64,000 nt of DNA from Mesorhizobium kowhaii (GCF_003253745.1 NZ_MZXV01000056.1:372001-436000), one strand, 5' to 3'. Positions 16,670 to 25,728 are shown, counted from the stretch's first letter. The notes: a model not told the origin generated them from the letters alone. Numbers and translations: made by a program.

Positions 16670-18061
16670 CTAGATAACCCAATCGTGCAACGAGTAGGCG
16701 TGGATGTAGTCGATCTGCATTTCCGCCGGCGTTGCAAGCCCATCGGCGGGCGCTCCCGCGATGCCACCAACCGCGAGATCGACCAACATGTACATCGGCT
16801 CGTGCATGTCGGTAGGCGTTGCGGCATGCGCAACTTCGACGTTGTCGAAATACCAGACGAGTTCGTCTGCCGTCCACAGCACCCCGTATGTGTGGAACCC
16901 TTCGGTATCCGCGACATAGGGCGTCGAGGACACTGTTGTATGCGTTCCCGTCTCGTTCGTGTGGCTTGTCATAAGGAGCTTGTTTGGATCCTGACCGGTC
17001 ATCTCTATAGCGTCCAGTTCCGGTGGCCAGGAGCCGTCCTCGGGCAGAAGCCAGAAGGCCGGCCATGCGCCTTGTTTTTCGGGCATGTCGGCCCGAATTT
17101 CGAAATAGCCGTAGGTCTGTGCGAAGGATTCGTGGGTCGTCAGCAAACCTGACGTGTATTGGTAGTTGTTTATGTAGGGCTTGATAGCCTCAGGGGCTCG
17201 GGCGGCGGTAATCGTGAGAACACCGTCCTCGACGCTGAACGGGTGGACGGAACTCGTCGGGGCGTAGCTGGTGTCGATATACCATTGAAGCTCACCGTTG
17301 CTCGTGAGCGTGCTACCGTTCGCGCCTCCCCACCAAAAGTTCGAGTCCCAGGTACCGCTCGAGCCATTCCACAGGTTCAGCGTGTTGAACTCGTCCGAGA
17401 AGGTGAGTTGCAGATGCGACCTGTCCAGGGCCAGGTCGAACTGGCTTGCGGTGAACTGGTCGATCGTCTTGTTGGCGAAGACGAGAAACTCGGTGCCGGA
17501 TAGATCAAGTCGGACGTTCGCTCCCGACTGGACCATATTGGCGTGCACCTGCTCGAAGGAGGTGAAGCCGTAGCTCCCGACGCGCACCGTATCGTCCACG
17601 CTAAAGTCCAGGATCAGGTCACTGCCGTTGCCGGGGGCCACGACGAAAATGTCCGCCCCGGATCCGCCCTTGAGAACGTCGTCGCCCTTCAAGCCGTCGA
17701 GCGTCTGTTGGCCGGAGCCGCCGGTAATGATGTTGTTTAGCTCGTTTCCGAAAGCATAGTGTTTGTCGCCCGTGACCGTCAGGTTCTCGAAATGCGCCGG
17801 CAGCCTGTAGCTCATCCAGGTCGAGATGGTGTCGACACCCTCGTTGGCCAGCTCGACCGCCTTGTTCTTCGTGGAATACAGATAGTAAATGTCATCGCCC
17901 TTGCCGCCATACATCGTGACGCTGACGCTGCCGTCGCCGTAGAGCGAGTCATTGTAGATGCTGCCATAAAGTGCCGGGCCGGAATTCGTCGCCGAGTACC
18001 ACTTTACCGAGGAACCGCTGTAGGGGAGTGGAACGCCCTTGGCGTTCAGGACGGTGGTCAT
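16670..18061 (-). CDS. ExsH-like secreted GH16 beta-glycanase with RTX-type calcium repeats
   Basis: 463 residues. The N-terminal half (about 40-200) has hemolysin-type nonapeptides (MYGGKGDDIYYLY, GLKGDDVLKGGSGADIF), the hallmark of type I secretion substrates. The C-terminal half is a glycoside hydrolase family 16 domain with the catalytic signature ELDAIE (nucleophile Glu348, acid/base Glu353). This layout and length match ExsH of Sinorhizobium, a PrsDE-exported endoglycanase that trims succinoglycan; the substrate here is inferred. No cleavable signal peptide is present, consistent with type I export. No transporter genes are in the window. Convergent with the caspase-fold gene by 66 bp. 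Confidence 0.85.
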   Translation of the reverse strand: MTTVLNAKGVPLPYSGSSVKWYSATNSGPALYGSIYNDSLYGDGSVSVTMYGGKGDDIYYLYSTKNKAVELANEGVDTISTWMSYRLPAHFENLTVTGDKHYAFGNELNNIITGGSGQQTLDGLKGDDVLKGGSGADIFVVAPGNGSDLILDFSVDDTVRVGSYGFTSFEQVHANMVQSGANVRLDLSGTEFLVFANKTIDQFTASQFDLALDRSHLQLTFSDEFNTLNLWNGSSGTWDSNFWWGGANGSTLTSNGELQWYIDTSYAPTSSVHPFSVEDGVLTITAARAPEAIKPYINNYQYTSGLLTTHESFAQTYGYFEIRADMPEKQGAWPAFWLLPEDGSWPPELDAIEMTGQDPNKLLMTSHTNETGTHTTVSSTPYVADTEGFHTYGVLWTADELVWYFDNVEVAHAATPTDMHEPMYMLVDLAVGGIAGAPADGLATPAEMQIDYIHAYSLHDWVI

Positions 18062-18304
18062 TGGTCTTACTCCTCGGCTCGATGCCAGCCCTAGCATCTA
18101 TGGAGGGCACCAGAAGCCAAAGTCTTTTTTGGTCTTCGACTTAGGAGGGTTACCAAAAGCTTAACGCCAGGCCAGCTGCCGTTTCGGAAGCGCCCGGTCA
18201 CCATCTCACGCGCATCCGAGGATCCGAGCCCGTGTAGCAGCCACCTGCTACCAGCGACCCGAACTCTGGTGCTATGGGATGGGATGGCGAACCTCACCGA
18301 GGCG

Positions 18305-18355
18305 GTGTAGGGTTCACTTCAAAAGAAGAGGTGTAGGGTTCACCTCAAAAGAAGA
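18305..18355. repeat. 26 bp tandem duplication
   Basis: GTGTAGGGTTCACTTCAAAA plus GAAGA at 18305-18329 is repeated with one change at 18331-18355. It lies in the 340 bp between the glycanase and the 157-residue hypothetical gene; the rest of that interval shows no gene. Possibly a local slippage event or paired binding sites. Confidence 0.6.
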
Positions 18356-18400
18356 AATGAGCCGTACCATCGGCCAAGCTGAGCGAATCTGGGAGGATTC

Positions 18401-18874
18401 ATGGTTGAGATCATCTCCAAGCGGGATGGCCCGCGGCGCGAGGACGTCCAGGTCAAAAGACTGATCGAGCAGAACCGCTCGACCATCGTTCGCCTCGCCG
18501 ACCAGATCAGCGGCGGCGGCTACTCGGCTTCCAGGCAGCCGCGCCAGCAACCCAAGGCGGAAGGCCTGATCATCCATGTTGGCGGCAGCGCGGCAACCGC
18601 CTCCGAAGCGAGCCCGTCCATCCGTGTCACCATGAACGGCCGTGTGATCTCCAAGGATCAGAACACCGGCCGCCAGCTTCATCATATCGGCGATGTCCGC
18701 AACCGGAATGGCGACCAGATTTTCGTGCTGGCGACGAAGCAGAATGGCTTCTTTTCGCCGGTCGACGAAACCATCGCCGAGGCGCTTGTCGAGTTGGATG
18801 GATCCCGGCTGACCGCGACCTATACCGAAGAACAGCTTGCCGCCGACATCGGTGCGAAACTCGGCATCGACTGA
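18401..18874 (+). CDS. Conserved hypothetical protein, 157 aa
   Basis: I do not recognise the family. The first 35 residues are charged and helical (KRLIEQNRSTIVRLADQI); the rest is compact and looks beta-rich, with no signal peptide, membrane span or metal motif. ATG at 18401 has GGGAGG about 6 bp upstream, which fixes the start. GC content and codon use fit the neighbourhood, so it is likely a real chromosomal gene. It precedes the sigma-54 activator by 86 bp on the same strand and may share its transcript. Confidence 0.7.
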   Translation: MVEIISKRDGPRREDVQVKRLIEQNRSTIVRLADQISGGGYSASRQPRQQPKAEGLIIHVGGSAATASEASPSIRVTMNGRVISKDQNTGRQLHHIGDVRNRNGDQIFVLATKQNGFFSPVDETIAEALVELDGSRLTATYTEEQLAADIGAKLGID

Positions 18875-18960
18875 CGACCGGTATTCGGGCGTCGCTATGC
18901 GCGCCCAATCCGCGAGAGCATACAGAAATGGCATACCTCAAAAGGTACTGTGATGGCTGA

Positions 18961-21039
18961 ATGAGACACGCGAGCGGCCCCAACCCGATGAAAAGCGCTG
19001 CGCTTCCGACGCGTGCCTCGATGGCCACCGGACAGCTGGTTCTAGACAACATCGACTATGACGAGCGCGCCACCATGCGCGCCTGGGAAAGCTTTCTTTC
19101 CGACGAGCCGACAAGCGCCCGCGATCCGGTCCACGTCCGCTCGCTGATCCACGATTCCTGGTACCGCAGCGCCACCGGCGGCATCAATGCGCAGGGCATC
19201 GAAGCGCCGCTGAATAGTGACCGTGACGAGATCGAATACCTGACCCGCGCCAATGCCGAGCTGCTTTCGGCGGCGCGGCGATCGTTTGCGTCGCTTGGCC
19301 AGTTGCTGGAAGGGACGGGAGCGATGCTGGTGCTCGCCGACAGCGACGGCGTGCTGATCGATGCCATCGGCGACAAGAAGACCTTGCATGACGGCATGGA
19401 CATTCATCTGGGCATCGGCGGCAAATGGAACGAGGACGCCGTCGGAACCAACGGCATCGGCACAGCACTGTGGACCGGCGAACCGATTTTCGTCCACGCG
19501 GCTGAACATTTCTGCGCCGGCATCAAATCCTGGACCTGCGCCGGTGCGCCGATCCGCGATCCCCTGGACGGCAAGATCATCGGCGTTGTCGACCTGTCAG
19601 GCTATTCGCCGATCTTCCGGCCGCACAATACGGCGCTCGTCGCCGCCACCGCCAGGCAAATCGAAAAGGCGCTCGCCGAGCAGCAGCAGGAGCAGCGCAC
19701 GCGCTTGCTCGAAGCCTTCATTTCCTCGGCCCCCAGCTACCGCCGAAAAGACGGGTTGGTGATCGTCGATCATCGAGGCCGCGCGATCTTCTGCAACAAC
19801 GTGCCCAACGGCGACACGACGGAGATGATGGACGGCCCGATGGAGCCGGGGCGCGGTCGTTGGCTCATGAACCTGCCAGCCTCCGGCTCGGAGACCGATC
19901 TCGCCAACGCGTTGCCGGCGCATTTGCGATCCTGCCATGTCACGCCGCTGAAGCTCGATGGCGACCTTCGTGGCGCGGCTCTGGTGTTTCCCTCGGTGCC
20001 GGCCGTCTCCAGCATGACGGTGATACGTCGGGAGGGGGACAAACATTTGCGAACAGCCGCGGCGATGATCGTCGGCGAAAGCGAAAAACTGTTGGCCGCC
20101 GTTGATGTCGCCTCCCGGGTGGCCGGGTCGAACGGTGTCACCTCGTTGCTGATAGAAGGCGAAACCGGCGTCGGAAAGGAGCTGTTTGCACGGCTTGTCC
20201 ATGCCGGCAGCCGGCGCACCGAAAACGACCCGTTCATCGCCATGAACTGTGGCGCAATCACCAAGGAGCTGTTCGGCAGCGAATTGTTCGGCCATGTCGC
20301 CGGCGCCTTTACCGGAGCTTCGCGTGACGGCAAGCCGGGCATCTTCGAACTCGCCAATGGCGGCGTGCTCAGCCTTGATGAGATCGGCGAGTTGCCGCTT
20401 GAAATCCAGCCCTTCCTGTTGCGTGTCCTGGAGGAGCGCGTGGTCCATCGCATCGGCGACTCAAGGGGCCGGCCGGTGGACGTACGACTGGTCGCCTCGA
20501 CCAATCGCGATCTCAGGCAGGAAGTCGCGGCCGGACGCTTCCGCAGCGATCTCTATTACCGCATCGGCGCGGTCTCGATTCATGTCCCGGCCCTGCGCGA
20601 GCGCGGCGATGACGTGCTGTTGCTGATCGAGCATTTCAATCGTCAGATCGCAAAGCTGGCAGGCAATGACCCGCTGGAGTTTTCAAACGAAGCACTCGAC
20701 GCGCTGCTGGCCTATCGCTGGCCGGGAAATGTGCGCGAATTGAAGAACCTGGTCGAGCGCCTGCATATACTGGCGCGCGGCGGCACGATCGAACTCCAGG
20801 ATCTTCCCGGGGAAATCAGTGTGGGCGATCGCAACACCATCGCCTTGCACAGCGACCATCCGGCAACGATGCTCGAAGCACCCGTATGTACGTTCGAGGA
20901 TGGAGAACGTCAGGCGATCAAGAATGCGCTTGTCGCGGAGGGCGGCAATCTCAGCAAGGTTGCGCTGAGGCTCGGCATTTCGCGGCCGACGCTCTATCGC
21001 AAGCTCGGCCAATACGGGATCCGGCGCGGCTTCCTCTAA
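18961..21039 (+). CDS. Sigma-54-dependent activator, AcoR/MimR type
   Basis: 692 residues. An N-terminal GAF-type sensor region (about 70-240) is followed by an AAA+ sigma-54 activation domain (about 365-600) with Walker A GETGVGKE near 400 and an intact GAFTGA loop near 448, then a Fis-type helix-turn-helix (NLSKVALRLGISRPTLYRKL) at the end. No receiver domain is present, so it senses a small molecule directly. The family includes AcoR (acetoin) and MimR, the activator of mycobacterial propane monooxygenase operons. A perfect sigma-54 promoter lies upstream of the propane-type operon in this window (35172-35187), which makes that operon its best candidate target, though the genes are 14 kb apart. 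In-frame ATGs at 18988 and 19021 are alternative starts. Confidence 0.9.
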   Translation: MRHASGPNPMKSAALPTRASMATGQLVLDNIDYDERATMRAWESFLSDEPTSARDPVHVRSLIHDSWYRSATGGINAQGIEAPLNSDRDEIEYLTRANAELLSAARRSFASLGQLLEGTGAMLVLADSDGVLIDAIGDKKTLHDGMDIHLGIGGKWNEDAVGTNGIGTALWTGEPIFVHAAEHFCAGIKSWTCAGAPIRDPLDGKIIGVVDLSGYSPIFRPHNTALVAATARQIEKALAEQQQEQRTRLLEAFISSAPSYRRKDGLVIVDHRGRAIFCNNVPNGDTTEMMDGPMEPGRGRWLMNLPASGSETDLANALPAHLRSCHVTPLKLDGDLRGAALVFPSVPAVSSMTVIRREGDKHLRTAAAMIVGESEKLLAAVDVASRVAGSNGVTSLLIEGETGVGKELFARLVHAGSRRTENDPFIAMNCGAITKELFGSELFGHVAGAFTGASRDGKPGIFELANGGVLSLDEIGELPLEIQPFLLRVLEERVVHRIGDSRGRPVDVRLVASTNRDLRQEVAAGRFRSDLYYRIGAVSIHVPALRERGDDVLLLIEHFNRQIAKLAGNDPLEFSNEALDALLAYRWPGNVRELKNLVERLHILARGGTIELQDLPGEISVGDRNTIALHSDHPATMLEAPVCTFEDGERQAIKNALVAEGGNLSKVALRLGISRPTLYRKLGQYGIRRGFL

Positions 21040-21139
21040 AGCGCGTCGCGTCTGAATGGATTCAGACGACGCGCTTTAGGTCTTTGTTTTTATGCATGTC
21101 GTTCTCCCAAAACCGGGGCCACTTTTGGGCGACATGCAT
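21037..21139. repeat. Two-palindrome rhizobial intergenic element (RIME-like)
   Basis: First palindrome TAAAGCGCGTCGCGTCTGAA with its complement at 21037-21078, starting on the stop codon of the activator; second palindrome ATGCATGTCG...CGACATGCAT at about 21092-21139. An inverted copy is at 37577-37679. Two adjacent large palindromes of about 100 bp are the described design of rhizobial RIME elements. Confidence 0.8.
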
Positions 21140-21277
21140 TAGTCCTCATAGCGATCTGCAATGCCGCCAGAGGTTTTGCGCCGCCTTTGCGAACAGCTGT
21201 GCACGGTCAGACCTCCTGCCTGCCGGTGCCAAAGCGTAAACCAGTCCCGAACACGACCAGCATCGGCATTAAATGAA

Positions 21278-22324
21278 CTACTTGGGTACGGTGTAGAACT
21301 CGTGGGTGTTCATCTGAGCATTGATCCCCGGCATGCCGTCGGACTGGAAGGAGCCACCGGCGACATGGAACTCGCTGCCAATGAAACCGGCAACGAAGCC
21401 GTGGCGGGCAATCTGCATGTGCGGTAGGGTCTGCCACGTGTCGGTTGCGGGATCGTAGGCCTCAAGGGCCCAGAATGTGCGCTTGCCCGCCGGGTCCTGG
21501 TACTCGCCACCCGTCACATAGATCTTCCCGCCATAGGCACTGCCCGAGACCCCGCCCCGCGGTGTGGGGGAACGGCCCTTGTAGGTCCAGGAATCGGATT
21601 TGGGATCGTATTCCTCGACCAGATCGGTGACGTCGCTCTTGGTCACGAAGGGCAGACCAATTCGACCGTCGATCGCATAAATCTTCCCACCGACGGCAGC
21701 GGCGAGAAAGTGATTGCGGCCGGTCTGCATGGGAGCCCGGCTTGTCCAGGTGTTGGACGCGGGGTCGTAGGCCTCGACAGTCCTGCCGACGATGTTGGGA
21801 ACGTCGGCCCAAAGGGGCTCCTTCATGTCGCGGCCATCCTCATGGGCATGCGCCCCGCCGGCGACGTAGATTTTTCCGTCGAGCACCACAGCCGCAGCCG
21901 CTCCGCGGGCAGTTGGCATGGGTGGAAGCTTGGACCAGCTGTCAGTCTTCGGATCGTATACAAAAGCATCAGCGGTCGGTTGCCATTCCTTGGTGCCCGG
22001 CTCTCCGACGAAACCACCGAACACGTACACCTTGCCGTCGCAAGCCACAGTTGCAGTATGATGGGCCGGCTCAGGCATTGCCGCTCTCTTCGACCAGGTC
22101 TTGGTATTTTCGTCATACATCACAACCGTGCCAACGGGCATGACCTCGGGCACGTCGATGCCGCCAATGACGAACCACTGATTGCCCACCACAGCGCTGG
22201 AGTTCTCGCTCTGAGGCTCTGGCATCGGCATTCCCATCTGCCACGTGCCCTCCTGGGCGAACGCTGGCGCAAGATTAAGTGCCAGACCGATCAACGCAGC
22301 GGAAACCAGCAATTTCGTCTTCAT
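21278..22324 (-). CDS. Secreted Kelch-repeat protein
   Basis: 348 residues with a signal peptide (MKTKLLVSAALIGLALNLAPAFA). The mature part consists of about six Kelch repeats (for example GKVYVFGG, GKIYVAGG, GKIYVTGG, each followed by Y-D-P-x-T-x-x-W), predicting a six-bladed beta-propeller in the periplasm or outside the cell. No catalytic residues are recognisable; ligand unknown. ATG 22324 has AAGGAG upstream. It is divergent from a LysR gene across a 224 bp gap, the classic arrangement for control by that regulator. Confidence 0.85.
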   Translation of the reverse strand: MKTKLLVSAALIGLALNLAPAFAQEGTWQMGMPMPEPQSENSSAVVGNQWFVIGGIDVPEVMPVGTVVMYDENTKTWSKRAAMPEPAHHTATVACDGKVYVFGGFVGEPGTKEWQPTADAFVYDPKTDSWSKLPPMPTARGAAAAVVLDGKIYVAGGAHAHEDGRDMKEPLWADVPNIVGRTVEAYDPASNTWTSRAPMQTGRNHFLAAAVGGKIYAIDGRIGLPFVTKSDVTDLVEEYDPKSDSWTYKGRSPTPRGGVSGSAYGGKIYVTGGEYQDPAGKRTFWALEAYDPATDTWQTLPHMQIARHGFVAGFIGSEFHVAGGSFQSDGMPGINAQMNTHEFYTVPK

Positions 22325-22548
22325 CGGAAGCTCCTTGGTTGCGGTTGGGCGCCGACCTGGAGTTGCCCGAGCGCCTTCGTCTCGCAACAGGAGGTAGCTG
22401 AACGTATGAACCGTTAGAATTATCGATTGCGGAATGGGCCCTTTGGGCCCACCAAACAATGTCGTGCTTAACCTTGCCATTCCGAAGCGCCCTGGGCAGA
22501 AGGCTCGGCCTGCGACGCTGCACCGGGCAGCCCCAGCGAGGAGGACAA

Positions 22549-23460
22549 ATGCACAAGCCGGAATTGCGGGAGCTCATCGCCTTCGCGGAGGCTGCTCGGC
22601 AGTTGAACTTTACCAGGGCCGCCGCGGCACTGGGGGTGTCGCTACCCAGCTTCAGCCAGACGCTGAGGGGTCTGGAAGAGAAGCTTGGCGTGAGACTGCT
22701 CACACGAACCACCCGCAGCGTGTCGTTGACCGCGGCGGGCGAAGAGCTTCTTGCCAACATAGGCCCGATATTGAGCGGACTGGACAGTGTCCTCGACGGA
22801 TTGAACAAGTTCCGCAGCGCTACGGGTGGAAGGCTTAGAATTCTAGGTTCACGGACGGCAACAACCGTCCTGATAGCCCCTCTTATCGGCCGCTTCCTGA
22901 CAAAGCACCCCGAAATCGAGCTCGAAATCCTCGTCGATGATCTTCACCTTGATCTGGTGGAACACCGCATCGACGCGGGCATTCAGGTCGGAGAACGCAT
23001 CGAGAAGGATATGATCGCCGTTCGGATCGCCGATCCCTTCAACGAAGTTCTTTTTGCCACGAGAGACTACCTGCTGGCTCATGGCGAGCCCAGCGAGCCC
23101 AGCGCGCTCGTGGATCACTGGTGTGTTCGCCTTCGATCCCCGTGGGACGGCACAATCCGACCCTGGACACTGCACAAGGGGGCTGAGAAGGCCGAACCCG
23201 TCGCCGGCACGCAAGTTGTGGCCAACGATCTTCGTGCGGTTGCCAGTGCGATTGCCGGAGGCGCCGGAATCGGCTTGGTGCCAGCCGTTCTTCTGCAGGA
23301 TGAGCTGCGCTCGGGGCGCGTCGTGACTGTCCTCGATGGGTGGGGTTCCCAGATCTCCGGGATCTACTTGTACTATCCCAGCCGCCGACAGCTTCCTGCA
23401 GCCCTTGCTGCCTTCATCACGTTCATGAAGCAGAACAGGCCCGCCCCAACACGTGCCTGA
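22549..23460 (+). CDS. LysR-family transcriptional regulator
   Basis: 303 residues. N-terminal winged helix-turn-helix (about 5-65; FTRAAAALGVSLPSFSQTLRGLE), then a type 2 periplasmic-binding-like effector domain (about 92-295). The ATG follows AGGAGGACAA, a strong ribosome site. Divergent from the secreted Kelch gene, which is its likely target; the ligand cannot be told from sequence. Confidence 0.9.
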   Translation: MHKPELRELIAFAEAARQLNFTRAAAALGVSLPSFSQTLRGLEEKLGVRLLTRTTRSVSLTAAGEELLANIGPILSGLDSVLDGLNKFRSATGGRLRILGSRTATTVLIAPLIGRFLTKHPEIELEILVDDLHLDLVEHRIDAGIQVGERIEKDMIAVRIADPFNEVLFATRDYLLAHGEPSEPSALVDHWCVRLRSPWDGTIRPWTLHKGAEKAEPVAGTQVVANDLRAVASAIAGGAGIGLVPAVLLQDELRSGRVVTVLDGWGSQISGIYLYYPSRRQLPAALAAFITFMKQNRPAPTRA

Positions 23461-23494
23461 AATGCGACGGTCGCAGGCGCACTGGAACCTTGGA

Positions 23495-23527
23495 GGGCAG
23501 CGGCACCCTTTTGGGTGGCCGCCGCCC
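23495..23527. terminator. GC-rich hairpin between convergent genes
   Basis: GGGCAGCGGCACCC, a TTTT loop, and GGGTGGCCGCCGCCC form a strong imperfect hairpin between the ends of the LysR gene and the frameshifted secreted gene. There is no clear U tract on either side, so it is a probable but not textbook terminator. Confidence 0.45.
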
Positions 23528-23544
23528 TTCAAAGAAAGCGGTGC

Positions 23545-24311
23545 TCAGGGCTGCGGAACAAAGATGTCGCGGGAATAGACAGGCAACGATACGACCGCGA
23601 CAAGGCTCTCGCTGCCGTCGAACATCGCGGTCAACTTTCCACCTTCGGCCTTCAAGGACAGGCTGCGGAGATGGTTTGCGTCGCCGGACTTCACAACGTC
23701 AGTAGCCTCATTGTAGCGATAGATGCGCGAGAATTCTGGCTTGAGTTGCGAGTAGACGTGGCTGTCGCCCTTCTCCAGGGTCACCGGGCCACGTTCGAAT
23801 TCCGTTTCAGTGAAACCTTCTCACCGCCACCTTCGAAGTTCCAGGCCTCGCTCACCGCCGTCGGGCTCGAGCTGTAATGAACCCCACGATTGACGTCGTC
23901 GGCAGCGGTTTCGGCAATGCCGTAAGGACCGGCTCCGCCTCGCGAAAGGCCATCGAACAACATCAGCACGTTCTCACTGCTTCCCGTCTTGTGAACAGGG
24001 ATGCCGAAAAGCACGTAGCGGTACGGAGCCCCGACGGTACCCTTGGGATCCACCGCATAAAGCTGGTCCACAAATTCAATCTGGAGGTTGGCGCCGGCGG
24101 AAGGTGCTGTTGTAAACGGGCTGAGCTCCCAGCCCGCTGGCAGGAATTGGGAGAGCGCAGCCGTCGACGCCTTGTAGTAGAGAACCGTGCGAACATCGGC
24201 ATTGCTTCCGCTGTAAAGCTCGGCGGCGTTTGCGAGGGAAGGCAATGCAAGCGCAACGGAGAGCGCGGCCGCCGCGGCAAGACGGCTGCCCAGCGATTTG
24301 AGATTCATCAT
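23545..24311 (-). pseudogene. Secreted protein of unknown family, frameshifted
   Basis: Two frames together make one protein of about 255 residues. The first (24311 to 23781) has a signal peptide ending LANAAE and continues to a glycine-rich GGGEK segment, then runs into an early TGA. In the other frame the residues TETEFERGPVTLEKGD bridge into the second part (to 23545) with no gap. A one-base change near 23815-23830 explains this. The second frame could only start at a GTG overlapping the TGA. I do not recognise the family with certainty; parts recall acetoacetate-decarboxylase-like folds. It lies 57 bp after the GlcG-like gene, in the same direction. A sequencing error is possible. Confidence 0.65.
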
Positions 24312-24368
24312 TTCAATAATTCCTTTGGAGTACGGCAGCTCCGTCCGGAGCCGTCGCTAAAAAGAGGA

Positions 24369-24848
24369 TCAAAAGCCGGCAAGGCCGGCCTTGGCGCACT
24401 GCTCGTCCTGCGCACCCGTGCCGCCACTAGCCGAGATCGCACCGATGATCTTGCCGTCCTTCATGACCGGAATACCGCCAGGCGCTGCGATGACGTGGTC
24501 CATGTTCAGCATGAATGGACCCATCTTGGCCGTCACGTCGAAGAAGTCGCGTGTCGGACGCTTGTAGACGGCTGCCGAAGTTGCTTTGTCCAAGGCGATC
24601 TGGGCGCTCGCCACCTCGGTGTTATCAGCCTTTTCGTAGTAGACCAGGGCGCCGTGCGTATCGACGACGGCGACGGCCATGAGCCACTTGTTGGCTGCGC
24701 ATTCCTTGACAGCGCCGGCGGCAACCTGCTTGGCCTGCGACAGAGTGATATCGGGACCATAAACATCAGCGTCGCTGGCAAATGCGGAGGTGGTAACCGA
24801 GAGAAAGCCAATGGCCGCGGCGGTGGCGGCCCATTTTGACATAGACAT
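24369..24848 (-). CDS. Secreted GlcG/HbpS-like heme-binding-family protein
   Basis: 159 residues. Signal peptide to about residue 24 (SVTTSAFA), then a GlcG/HbpS (PF03928) domain with the family pattern AVVDTHGALVYYEK, an ALDKATSAA helix and GGIPVMKDGKIIGAIS. HbpS binds and degrades heme outside the cell; GlcG is found with glycolate and other oxidation operons, often beside dehydrogenases. Exported location is seen from the signal peptide; the ligand is not certain. First gene of a two-gene unit with the frameshifted secreted gene, and its leader holds a palindrome at 24872-24906. Confidence 0.8.
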   Translation of the reverse strand: MSMSKWAATAAAIGFLSVTTSAFASDADVYGPDITLSQAKQVAAGAVKECAANKWLMAVAVVDTHGALVYYEKADNTEVASAQIALDKATSAAVYKRPTRDFFDVTAKMGPFMLNMDHVIAAPGGIPVMKDGKIIGAISASGGTGAQDEQCAKAGLAGF

Positions 24849-24871
24849 TTTTGAAACCTTTCGTTGGTCAT

Positions 24872-24906
24872 GCGACCTTGTTTCGTTGAAACGAAGCGAA
24901 GGTCGC
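24872..24906 (-). promoter_or_regulatory. Nested palindrome upstream of the GlcG-like gene
   Basis: Outer arms GCGACCTT and AAGGTCGC (24872-24879, 24899-24906) enclose an inner palindrome TTCGTT-GA-AACGAA (24882-24895). It sits 24 bp before the start codon, so it could be an operator or an mRNA hairpin that affects expression. Role not known. The remainder of 24907-25148 shows no gene. Confidence 0.5.
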
Positions 24907-25148
24907 AGCCGCCTCACGAGAAAGACCAGAACGGGCGCTCATCAATCCCTGATGGATTTGAGAGTGAATGCCGTTGGTCACTGGGCATGGATATGTCTGC
25001 CCATCCCGCGAATGAATGACGAATTCCGAAATGGAGTATTTGGGGATGTGAAAGAATGGGCTCGTACGGACAATAGCCAAGTCCGTTGGCGCTCAGCGGA
25101 ATTCCCGCGTCTGCGTGACTCGGCGAACCAGGCCCAGCTCCTTCGCAA

Positions 25149-25180
25149 CAAAAAACCCGCGGCATTCGCGCCGCGGGGTT
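25149..25180 (-). terminator. Terminator of the monooxygenase operon
   Basis: CCCGCGGC and GCCGCGGG (25156-25163, 25170-25177) form a perfect 8 bp hairpin with a 6 bp loop; on the minus strand it is followed by a run of T (25155-25151). It lies about 50 bp beyond the stop of the DUF1097 gene, so it marks the end of the minus-strand operon that starts at 34877. Confidence 0.8.
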
Positions 25181-25230
25181 GGGGAAATTCGTCGCCCGAA
25201 ATTGCCTTCAGGCAGCGGTCGCGGACATGC

Positions 25231-25728
25231 TCAGGCCTTCACGACGGCACCAGTCACTTTCTCCGAGACGTAGCCGAGGATGTTGCCGATGATCAGCGAG
25301 ATCACCACGGCGGCAGCGACCTTGATGATGCCGCCGGCACCTTCGCCATAGGCGGCGGCAGCAAGCAGAAAAAGTGCTGCGGTCGTTGCGTAGCCATAGA
25401 CCGCTGACGGAATGGCGCTCAGCAATGGCAGCTTGGCGGCGAGGATCAGGACTATGATTGAAATGCCGACGCAAATGCCGGCCATGATCGCGGTAACGCC
25501 AATGGACGTCAGCGCGATCAAGGCGCCGGCCGCGCAGATCGCGCCCCACAGGTTTGCAACCGCTGAGTTCTTGAACCCGGCTTCCTTGCCGCCACAGTGA
25601 TAGAAACTTCCCCAGCCGACAAACACCGCCCAGATCAGCAGATAAGGATTGCCGATCGTGATCGCCGCCCATGTCGCTATGCCACCCATAATGCCGATGA
25701 CGACGGCCAGCCCTGTAACAAGATCCAT
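25231..25728 (-). CDS. DUF1097 inner-membrane protein
   Basis: 165 residues, nearly all hydrophobic with about five transmembrane helices, matching DUF1097 (YcdZ-like). These proteins have no settled function; small-molecule or metabolite passage is a common guess. ATG 25728 has GGGAGG upstream. It is the last gene of the propane-type monooxygenase operon, 180 bp after the alcohol dehydrogenase gene and just before the terminator, which suggests a transport or tolerance role for substrate or product (inference). Confidence 0.85.
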   Translation of the reverse strand: MDLVTGLAVVIGIMGGIATWAAITIGNPYLLIWAVFVGWGSFYHCGGKEAGFKNSAVANLWGAICAAGALIALTSIGVTAIMAGICVGISIIVLILAAKLPLLSAIPSAVYGYATTAALFLLAAAAYGEGAGGIIKVAAAVVISLIIGNILGYVSEKVTGAVVKA

